Origin: Longitalea luteola
GTDB taxonomy: Bacteria; Bacteroidota; Bacteroidia; Chitinophagales; Chitinophagaceae
NCBI RefSeq assembly: GCF_017356035.1
Contig: NZ_JAFIQX010000017.1
Span: forward strand, 1-64,000
Length of the DNA stretch: 64,000 nt
Reading direction: 5' to 3'
A model generated the notes under the pieces. It did not search any database. It was not told the origin of the DNA and saw only the letters and a list, made by a program, of their open reading frames with translations. Below, piece after piece: positions 17,232 through 24,235 of the stretch. Numbering within the stretch: position 1 is the first letter of the stretch; the number at the start of each line of letters is the position of its first letter. Position numbers and translations under genes: made by a program.

Positions 17232-18029
17232 ATGCAAGTACAAGTAAGAAGAACCATCCTAAAAGAAGTCAGAAAAATTGGAACATTGCTTTCGCTCGAA
17301 AAAGCAAAGGAAATGATCGAAGCCTGGCAAAACCAGGAACCTGAAGCCGTTAAATCGTTCCTGTATGGCAGAAAGATCTTTGAACAATTACTGCAGGTGC
17401 CTGGGTGTGTAGGTATACGCGTTTTTAATGGAATTGATGACAATGGCCAGCAGGCTTTGGTATTTGTACCTGTTGGTGAAAAAAATCAGAACATCCTGAA
17501 TTACTCAGTCACGACAACCGAAGGTATCGTTGTGGTAGAAGCGCCGGTTGCAGATGGCGGATTGAAGTGTCCTACGTATTGTCCTGCCCCCGCCACCGAT
17601 ATTGAATCACCGGCCTGGGAAACGTATATTGTTGATAAACAAAAAGGCGTTACCCGCATAATTGCTGATCTGGGAGAACTCATTTCGCGTAAAAAGGCGA
17701 TGGAAATGGTAGAAAAATGGCAAAGTGAAGAACCGGAAGGCATAAAGTCAGTTTTATATGGCAGGGAAATATTCGATCAGTTGCTGGCTGTTCCTGGTTG
17801 CGAAGGCATTCGCGTGTTTAATGCTTATGATGATAATGCCATGCAAACTTTTGTTTTTGTCGCTGTAGATGGCCGTAATAACAACATAAGAGAATACAAA
17901 AGCCTGGACGGTAAAGAAACTATAAAGGCGCCCATTGCTGATGGTGGATTAAGATGTCCTTCCTATTGTCCTAATCCCGATTCACCAACACCTGTACCCG
18001 GCTGGGAAGATTATATAATTAATGAGTAG
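17232..18029 (+). CDS. Internally duplicated protein of unknown function
   Basis: 265 residues from the ATG at 17232; an in-frame ATG at 17196 would add 12 hydrophobic residues but lacks a family reason. Two repeats of about 125 residues (roughly 8-133 and 140-265) match at many positions: KAKEMIEAWQ/KAMEMVEKWQ, SFLYGRKIFEQLL/SVLYGREIFDQLL, VPGCVGIRVFN/VPGCEGIRVFN, VADGGLKCPTYCP/IADGGLRCPSYCP and a closing W-E-x-Y-I. The CPxYCP pairs could bind a metal or form disulfides. No signal peptide. I do not recognise the domain. A strong terminator follows. Confidence 0.75.
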   Translation: MQVQVRRTILKEVRKIGTLLSLEKAKEMIEAWQNQEPEAVKSFLYGRKIFEQLLQVPGCVGIRVFNGIDDNGQQALVFVPVGEKNQNILNYSVTTTEGIVVVEAPVADGGLKCPTYCPAPATDIESPAWETYIVDKQKGVTRIIADLGELISRKKAMEMVEKWQSEEPEGIKSVLYGREIFDQLLAVPGCEGIRVFNAYDDNAMQTFVFVAVDGRNNNIREYKSLDGKETIKAPIADGGLRCPSYCPNPDSPTPVPGWEDYIINE

Positions 18030-18047
18030 AGGTATTGTTTAAAAGAT

Positions 18048-18083
18048 AAAAAAGAGGCTGTTTAAATGCAGTCTCTTTTTTAT
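18048..18083 (+). terminator. Terminator of the duplicated-repeat gene
   Basis: AAAAAAGAGGCTG (18048-18060) pairs with CAGTCTCTTTTTT (18069-18081) with one G-U pair and an 8-base loop; the right arm provides the T tract. Confidence 0.8.
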
Positions 18084-18173
18084 ACAATGCACTGCTGGTG
18101 TTTTGGCATTTTTAGTTAGTTCGCCTGCTCGCAAATACTTAAATAAGCTATTATCATCCTCATCCTGGCTGTT

Positions 18174-19262
18174 ATGAATACGATGTTGCGTCAATTGCTT
18201 TTAGTAATGGTTCTTAAACTATTGATATGTACCGCCTCGGCCCAACCAGTCGGTATGAATCTGTACCCGTTAACATTACCCTACGGGAAAGTGATGGACT
18301 GGCATTCAGCAATAGTAAATGATAGTTTCCGCATATATGTTTATTTTCCGCCCGGATATGACAGCTCGCATTGTTCCTATCCTGTATTGTTTTTAACCGA
18401 TGGCGATTGGAGTTTCACAGCGGCAGTCAATGCCTTTGGCAGCTTAAAGCAGGATTACCGGATCGTTGAACCTGTTATAGTGGCCATAGGTTATGGTCAT
18501 CGGCCTAATCGCCGGGATCGGGATCTTGATCCGGAGAAAGGCGGTTACGCCTTCCTGGAAGCTTTAAAGAAAGAAGTTATACCATGGACGAACGCACATT
18601 TGAAAGTAAACGATAACCGTGCTTTATACGGATATTCACTTGGTGGCAAGTTTGCTACTTTTGCCTTATTTAACGAACCTGAGTTGTTCACATCTGTATT
18701 GATAGGTGCTCCTGCCGAAGGAGGCAGACATTTATTACCGGCGGCTCATCGATATAAAACGAATGCTGTTCGAATAACCTCAAAGGTGTTTTTAGCAACC
18801 GGTGAGTATGAGCGTGAAACAGTCGCTAATATAAAACACTTTGAGCAGTACCTACAGTCTCAATCTCCTTCAATACCTGTTACTACCTGGGTGGCGCCTG
18901 CAATGAATCATGGAGCGGCAATACCTGCCGTATTACAGGAAGCGATCAAAGTTACCTACGCTGAAATAAATAAAGAGATTGAAGTTTCAGGAAAGCTGCT
19001 TAAAACTTATTCGGGAACATACATAGATTCCGCAAATAATGAAAAGTTCCGCTTGTTTGTGAAAAATAGGGCACTTTATATAATGTTGCATGGATATACC
19101 GCCGACTTTCCTTTTCAATTACGCGCCACTTCAAAAAACACATTTTCCCTTAGAGAATATGAGCGTATAGCGTTTACTTTTAGTGGTAATCGTCTTACTG
19201 TAATGTGGCCGGATGGACATGAAAGCAAGTATTTAAAAGTAAAAAATGGTAACAGGAATTAA
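18174..19262 (+). CDS. Exported alpha/beta hydrolase of the putative esterase (Fes/esterase D) type
   Basis: 362 residues with a signal peptide ending near ASAQP (about 22-24). The fold starts with FRIYVYFPPGYD and YPVLFLTDGD, has the nucleophile elbow GYSLGG near residue 156, and a likely catalytic His in MNHGAAIP near 246. The last 90 residues form a small beta-rich extra domain (YSGTYIDSANNEKFRLFVKN onwards), common in Bacteroidota serine hydrolases. It is likely periplasmic or surface-associated and cleaves an ester bond; substrate unknown. It is isolated, between a terminator and a convergent gene. Confidence 0.85.
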   Translation: MNTMLRQLLLVMVLKLLICTASAQPVGMNLYPLTLPYGKVMDWHSAIVNDSFRIYVYFPPGYDSSHCSYPVLFLTDGDWSFTAAVNAFGSLKQDYRIVEPVIVAIGYGHRPNRRDRDLDPEKGGYAFLEALKKEVIPWTNAHLKVNDNRALYGYSLGGKFATFALFNEPELFTSVLIGAPAEGGRHLLPAAHRYKTNAVRITSKVFLATGEYERETVANIKHFEQYLQSQSPSIPVTTWVAPAMNHGAAIPAVLQEAIKVTYAEINKEIEVSGKLLKTYSGTYIDSANNEKFRLFVKNRALYIMLHGYTADFPFQLRATSKNTFSLREYERIAFTFSGNRLTVMWPDGHESKYLKVKNGNRN

Positions 19263-19329
19263 TTTCACCGAAGCCAATTGGTTATCCACGGTTTGCATTA
19301 CATCGCAGAGAACTGTACCATTAGGATTA

Positions 19330-20214
19330 TTATAGTATCTTTGTCCGCGTCTCTTCCTTTGCTTTTACCGCTTCCAGATATTTGCGAACATTTCTTTCCA
19401 ACTCTGTAGGATACGTGTAGTTTAATCTTTGCGCAAGTTCAACACCTAATTCACTCGCTATCTCAGCATATGCAAACAGCGCATTCCAGTTTTCTTCAAT
19501 ATCACTTCCCGAGAACGTTCTTTCAATTCGTTTCCACAGCTCTGAGGGCAAATATTTTTTAAACAGCCTTCCATGTTTGTTCGTTGTTATATTCCATTGA
19601 TGAGCGCTGGCAATATACCATTCTATCATGGGGACCAGATAATCAGTTCTCATCATGTTCTCCGACATAAACTTGGCGTAGAACAGTTCGTCCCGTGCCA
19701 GGCATTTCGCTACATAGGTCATATCCCACCAAAAGTCATTTAACAGTTGCTTAAATCTTTTTTCTGTGGGTTTTTTGATCAGGACAGATTGATAGGTCGG
19801 TGGTTTTATGCCCTTTGTAATACCATCTTTATCAAGTAGAATCGTATAGCCTACATCCCAATCTTCAGGTAATTCAGGTTGTCCGGCATCGTTTATGAAC
19901 TCTGGTTTTTTATAAAGTTTGAAATCGACTTTTACATTGTCATTGTAAAGCACCATTTTCATAGCATGCTTTCCATCGAAAAAGGTTTCATCTTCCTCAA
20001 CCATTGTTATCGGATAGCCAAAGATCGAAACCCATGTGTTATTATACTGATACGGGTCAATGTTGTCAAAAACGAGATCTATATCGATGTCACTGAAATC
20101 GTCCACTGGCGCCAGCGGGTTTACCAGAGAACTGGTTAGTAATGCAGCCCGAATATCATTGTTGCTTTTGGCCCAATCGATAATTTGTTGCAGCTTTTCG
20201 TCCCTTGCTTTCAT
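19330..20214 (-). CDS. Aminoglycoside 6-adenylyltransferase-like nucleotidyltransferase
   Basis: 294 residues from the ATG at 20214 (a start at 20244 would add ten residues; 20214 matches the family's usual MRxxxE beginning). The nucleotidyltransferase motif is NPLAPVDDFSDIDIDLVF with the Asp-x-Asp pair near residues 43-45, followed by VKVDFKLYKKPEF with the third acidic residue, and the alpha-helical C-terminal region with NDFWWDMTYVAKCL and MIEWYIAS typical of the AadE/AadK (ANT(6)) family. Similarity in length and order is good, but many environmental homologues do not confer resistance, so resistance is not claimed. Confidence 0.82.
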   Translation of the reverse strand: MKARDEKLQQIIDWAKSNNDIRAALLTSSLVNPLAPVDDFSDIDIDLVFDNIDPYQYNNTWVSIFGYPITMVEEDETFFDGKHAMKMVLYNDNVKVDFKLYKKPEFINDAGQPELPEDWDVGYTILLDKDGITKGIKPPTYQSVLIKKPTEKRFKQLLNDFWWDMTYVAKCLARDELFYAKFMSENMMRTDYLVPMIEWYIASAHQWNITTNKHGRLFKKYLPSELWKRIERTFSGSDIEENWNALFAYAEIASELGVELAQRLNYTYPTELERNVRKYLEAVKAKEETRTKIL

Positions 20215-20370
20215 CTGTTGTTTTCCGTTATTGAAAATTTCCAAAAAGAATTAGTAAATATACAAAAACATACCTGTTGCAAAAACGGCTGACAGTTCGC
20301 CGCGTTTGTATTTCTCCGCATCTTCGGTTTTGGGCATGTAGTAATAAAAGTGATAATGCCTGAAAGTATG

Positions 20371-21411
20371 TTACTTTTTATTTATTCTCATATACAATCC
20401 AACTTCACCTATAAACACCGCGTCGTCATAGCGGATGTTTAAATAGTCGCGTCCAACATAACCGTGAATCAAAAAGCCCACTTCATTGGTGATAGAAGGC
20501 ATATAAGTTAAATAAGTGTGGGCCCCCAGCCGGTACTTGTTTTCAAGGGTGAAGTTTGACAGGTCACCTAAAATATATTCCAGATCTGTCCGGATTGAAA
20601 ACTGCCGCTTTTTAGTTACTTTTTTCACCTTTGAGCTGAGTGCATTATTGATGGTTACCAAACGGGAAGCTTTCAACCACTGAAAACTGAATAACAGCCG
20701 TTGCTTTCCATAGCTATTATATAATTCACCGTTCATGCCCAACGGACCTTTGAAATCTATTTCTTTCTGCCATCCTACAGCGGTTGATATAACATGATTG
20801 CGTGCAGAAACATTGGCTACATTAAATAAAATGCGCAATGAATTGGTGCTGAAATCTCCGGATCGATAGTTGTGCCGTTGATTACCGTCTTCGTCTTTTA
20901 TAAAAAAGGAATCAGCCTGGCCATTTGAGTAATGTAATAGCTGAATAGTTATCCAGGCTGGCGTGGTTCGTTCTTTTATTAAGCCACCTACAGATGTTAC
21001 AAGGAGGTCAAGACCTAATCCGAATTTGTTATTAGAGGGCAGTAGTGGGCTTGAATCGTCTCGCGTTAGCCGCGGTGTAAGTCCTACGTCGAAGGTAAAC
21101 CGAACCCGCTGCAGCCATTTAGGATTGTAGTATTTGCCTTTGTGAATGACAAACCGGTTTGAGAAATTTCCTTCCAGCCAATAACCGTTTTTTCCTTCTC
21201 CATCCCGCAGCGGTATCTTTCTTGTTTCAAGTGGATCGATGAGGGGGAAGGCCAGGTACATTAACTGGTCATGGTATCCCAGCAGCTGATGGTACCGGCT
21301 CATGGCAAAGTTGGGGGAAGAAGTTGATAGCGAATCGGGTGACCATAAACTTTCCTGCGAGTGAGCGAAAAAAGCGCTTAACAGTCCGCCTATTGTGAGT
21401 AACCGTTTCAT
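20371..21411 (-). CDS. Outer-membrane beta-barrel protein of unknown function
   Basis: About 346 residues from the ATG at 21411 (MKRLLTIGG); in-frame ATGs at 21417 and 21444 are upstream alternatives. A signal peptide ends near HSQES. The rest is a series of alternating hydrophobic strands with aromatic girdles (RVRFTFDVGLTP, WITIQLLHYSNGQ, RLLFSFQWLK) ending in a charged turn and FIGEVGLYMRINKK, consistent with an outer-membrane barrel. No named family recognised. It follows the adenylyltransferase gene on the same strand but about 155 bases away. Confidence 0.72.
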   Translation of the reverse strand: MKRLLTIGGLLSAFFAHSQESLWSPDSLSTSSPNFAMSRYHQLLGYHDQLMYLAFPLIDPLETRKIPLRDGEGKNGYWLEGNFSNRFVIHKGKYYNPKWLQRVRFTFDVGLTPRLTRDDSSPLLPSNNKFGLGLDLLVTSVGGLIKERTTPAWITIQLLHYSNGQADSFFIKDEDGNQRHNYRSGDFSTNSLRILFNVANVSARNHVISTAVGWQKEIDFKGPLGMNGELYNSYGKQRLLFSFQWLKASRLVTINNALSSKVKKVTKKRQFSIRTDLEYILGDLSNFTLENKYRLGAHTYLTYMPSITNEVGFLIHGYVGRDYLNIRYDDAVFIGEVGLYMRINKK

Positions 21412-21462
21412 TACCATGCTTTTGATAAGTACTATAAAAAGCATGCCTGCTGTTATACGTTA

Positions 21463-21609
21463 AATCAATCTCCTGGTTGTAAATATCAACTGTATGCGCC
21501 CGTTATGAAACGAAGTATCGCCATGACAAGCGATGCACCGCCTGGCGCCTGGGTTATTACCAATTCCGGTGACGGGTACAGGGTACATGTCATGTATGGA
21601 GCAAAATAA
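21463..21609 (+). pseudogene. Remnant of a paralogue of the following small lipoprotein
   Basis: The frame reads PGCKYQLYAPVMKRSIAM and then SDAPPGAWVITNSGDGYRV to TAA at 21607. The lipoprotein gene just downstream has ECKIWIPGLPP, then FHAPLGAWVIARANNWYEI, at a similar spacing. The upstream signal peptide is missing. An ATG at 21505 could start a 34-residue peptide, but the homology begins before it, so a truncated tandem duplicate is the better reading. Confidence 0.5.
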
Positions 21610-21682
21610 GAACAGTGTTATCAGCAGCGCGCTGGTGCAAGGAATAATTATTGCAACTGGTAGCTTATAAAATACCAGCGAA

Positions 21683-22024
21683 ATGAAACGCCTGTTTTTG
21701 ATTTTTGCTGTCCTGGGATGCTCCTTTTTATTTGCCGGTTGCGATAAGGATCATGATGATGATTTTGAAGAGGTTATAATTTACCCTTTTACTGCCCTCG
21801 GAATACCATATGGCCATCTGCCGCCTCCTGGTGAATGTAAGATCTGGATCCCCGGTCTTCCGCCCGGTCAGCAGGGGCCTCCACAGTCGTGTGAATCAGC
21901 AATGTTCCATGCGCCATTAGGGGCCTGGGTCATTGCCCGTGCAAATAATTGGTACGAGATACATGTAATAAGCGATACAAGACCGCCGGTCGTTGTAGAA
22001 ACACGCTATTATGCATTGCCATAG
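21683..22024 (+). CDS. Small lipoprotein of unknown function
   Basis: 113 residues. A lipoprotein signal peptide ends in FAGC (Cys about residue 20), followed by an acidic DKDHDDDFEE stretch. The mature part is Pro-rich with two further Cys and a GAWVI motif shared with the remnant upstream. It is likely anchored on the periplasmic or outer face. No known family. The BrkB gene begins 53 bases later on the same strand. Confidence 0.65.
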   Translation: MKRLFLIFAVLGCSFLFAGCDKDHDDDFEEVIIYPFTALGIPYGHLPPPGECKIWIPGLPPGQQGPPQSCESAMFHAPLGAWVIARANNWYEIHVISDTRPPVVVETRYYALP

Positions 22025-22076
22025 TTGGCTGCATATTTAAGCAGGGTTGTTAATTGATCATTATTCATACAAAGAC

Positions 22077-23012
22077 ATGAAAGCGCTTTCACTCAAAGGG
22101 ATTGGATCGCTGCTTAAGGATTCCTTCAAAGGCTTCTCCGAAGATAAAGTAGCCAAGTTGGGCGGCTCACTGGCTTATTTTACCATCTTTTCACTTGGAC
22201 CTATGCTGTTGGTCATTATCTTCCTCGCTGGCCTCATCCTGGGGCAAAAAGCGGTGGAAGGATCATTGTATGAGCAGATCAACGAAATGGTCGGCTCCTC
22301 TGCGGCACAACAGGTGCAGCAGCTTATTAAAAGTGCTGCTGCCAGTGAAGGTGGCATTGCTGCCGTTATCGGATTGGTAACCCTGTTCATTGGAGCCACG
22401 TCTGTATTCACCGAGATCCAGGATTCTATAAATACCATTTGGCACCTCAGGATGAAACCAACGAACACCTGGAGGACCTTGCTGAAAAGCCGCTTGTTGT
22501 CTTTTGGAATTATTGCAGGGATCGGATTTTTGCTGCTGGTGTCTCTGGCTGCTTCCGCTCTTATGGAAGGGCTTGGCAAAAAAATAAGTGAACTGATCCC
22601 GGCGGCTGGTGTCTGGTTTATGTTTCTTCTTAGTTATGCCTTTACATTGTTCCTGGCTGTCTTCCTGTTTGCTATCATCTTTAAAGTGTTACCTGCCGCT
22701 TATATAACCTGGCGGGAGGTGTGGCCCGGCGCCATTACTACGGCTATATTGTTTATGCTCGGTAGATTCCTGATCTCATTTTATATTAGTAAAAGTGATC
22801 TGGGAAGTACTTACGGTGCGGCTGGCTCACTCGTGGTGTTGCTGGTATGGGTGTATTATTCCTCCCTGATCCTGTATTTTGGTGCTGAGTTTACCAAGGC
22901 CTATGTCGGCCGCTTTGGAACCGGTATTCGCCCGAAGGGCTATGCCTTATTGGCCGACGAACAAACTGCCGCCGGCAAGAACAAGCACGATCGAAGGGAA
23001 ACCAAATCTTGA
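22077..23012 (+). CDS. YihY/BrkB-family inner-membrane protein
   Basis: 311 residues from ATG 22077; an in-frame TTG at 22047 is less likely. The family signature KLGGSLAYFTIFSLGPMLL is at about 25-43, followed by several membrane segments (about six in total) with STYGAAGSLVVLLVWVYYSS near 250 and FGAEFTKAYV just after. Members are widespread inner-membrane proteins once misannotated as ribonuclease BN; their transport role is unsettled. The basic C-terminal tail is soluble. It converges on the metal-binding lipoprotein gene with 48 bases between stops. Confidence 0.9.
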   Translation: MKALSLKGIGSLLKDSFKGFSEDKVAKLGGSLAYFTIFSLGPMLLVIIFLAGLILGQKAVEGSLYEQINEMVGSSAAQQVQQLIKSAAASEGGIAAVIGLVTLFIGATSVFTEIQDSINTIWHLRMKPTNTWRTLLKSRLLSFGIIAGIGFLLLVSLAASALMEGLGKKISELIPAAGVWFMFLLSYAFTLFLAVFLFAIIFKVLPAAYITWREVWPGAITTAILFMLGRFLISFYISKSDLGSTYGAAGSLVVLLVWVYYSSLILYFGAEFTKAYVGRFGTGIRPKGYALLADEQTAAGKNKHDRRETKS

Positions 23013-23060
23013 TAACCGTCGTGGCTGCAGATCCATCACTTCTTGAATAATACCATAACG

Positions 23061-24014
23061 TTAATGGTTATGGCCATGATGGTCATGACTGGTTTCAGCG
23101 CTGGCGCCTTCCTGCACATCAACGGTGAAGTCGGCGGTTCGTACTTTTCCCGCAACTTGAAACTGTACCCACATCCTGTATATGCCGGGTTTGTCAACAT
23201 GTGTTTCAGCATATATCGGGTAGCTCTTGCTGGCAACCGGGTGAATATGCAGAAGGTCTTTATCGGCCTTGCCGATCATAACAATATGCGCCGATGCCCC
23301 CAGATAGTTTTCTATATCTCTTGCTGCAAGCCTGCTGCCGTTTTTTTCTATAGTGAATTGAAGCGCTTGTGTTCTGTTTGTTTTAAAGTCGTTTCCGTTT
23401 TGCAGGCTTACGGTGTAGCCGTCAACTGTTGAAACAAACCTGGTAGATGCCGCTGCTGCGTTTGAAAAGGGGGCGCCTTTTACTTCGATTGCCTGCTTGT
23501 TCACATTTTGTGAACCGCCGGCCGGCTTATAGTCGGTAAACAACCAATATTTTCCTCCACCGGGAAATGTTTCGGTTACCACGTAGCTGCCATCGGGCTG
23601 CTCCTGTGGGTGTATATGGTGGAACCAGGTCAGCTCCTCATTTACCAGCAGCAGATGCACTTTCATTTCATGTGCAATATCCAGCGTAACCTTTTCGCCA
23701 TTTTGCGTTATGGAAAGTTTTAGTGTGACCGGTTGGCCCGCTTCAATAACCTGTGGTGTTGAAGCGATCGTTACCTCAGATCGGGCGGCATCGTCCTTTT
23801 TGACCGGCTCCAGGTCCATGCCACAGGTAGGGCATTTATCTCCTTTTTTGCCAGTAACCTCCGGGTGCATCGGGCAGGCGTAAACAGTTGCTGCCTCTGC
23901 ATGTTGATGGTGTTCCATTTTTATTGATTGGTTTTGAGTGTCTTTGCAGGAAGTGAACGGTGCTCCTGCAGCTAATGAACTTATAATTATTGATGTTTTG
24001 ATCAGGTTGTTCAT
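23061..24014 (-). CDS. Lipoprotein with heavy-metal-binding domain and His-rich tail
   Basis: 317 residues from ATG 24014; the longer open frame from 24086 lacks a signal sequence. The signal peptide ends in FTSC, a plausible lipobox. At about 45-75 lies the HMBD motif YACPMHPEVTGKKGDKCPTC followed by GMDLEP, as found in CusB-type efflux subunits and copper ATPases. Two immunoglobulin-like halves follow, each with His-x-His motifs (FHHIHPQ, LLHIHPV). The protein ends in HDHHGHNH. It probably binds copper or a similar metal in the periplasm. No efflux pump gene is adjacent, so the partner is unknown. Confidence 0.85.
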   Translation of the reverse strand: MNNLIKTSIIISSLAAGAPFTSCKDTQNQSIKMEHHQHAEAATVYACPMHPEVTGKKGDKCPTCGMDLEPVKKDDAARSEVTIASTPQVIEAGQPVTLKLSITQNGEKVTLDIAHEMKVHLLLVNEELTWFHHIHPQEQPDGSYVVTETFPGGGKYWLFTDYKPAGGSQNVNKQAIEVKGAPFSNAAAASTRFVSTVDGYTVSLQNGNDFKTNRTQALQFTIEKNGSRLAARDIENYLGASAHIVMIGKADKDLLHIHPVASKSYPIYAETHVDKPGIYRMWVQFQVAGKVRTADFTVDVQEGASAETSHDHHGHNH

Positions 24015-24235
24015 TTCGATACTTTTTGTGCTTGTCAGAATACTGCTTTTGATCGTCAGTTTGATAATACAAAGTTCATTTATCACAGTTTACCCATTGT
24101 TACAAAATTTTGAAAAAGATTTATATTTAATGGTTGTCTGCCTTCTACATTGTGGATATCTATTTTCAGCTGAATATTTTTAGCAACTTCGTTTGTAAGT
24201 CTTTGTTAGTATTTTTAGCTTCTAATAAACCTTAT

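Noticed and set aside
17018-17443. Minus-strand frame of 141 codons
   Set aside because: Lies over the start of the clearly coding duplicated-repeat gene on the plus strand; composition is shadow-like.
19330-20214. Claim of an antibiotic resistance gene
   Set aside because: Only family-level resemblance to AadE/AadK; resistance cannot be read from sequence and no mobile element surrounds it.
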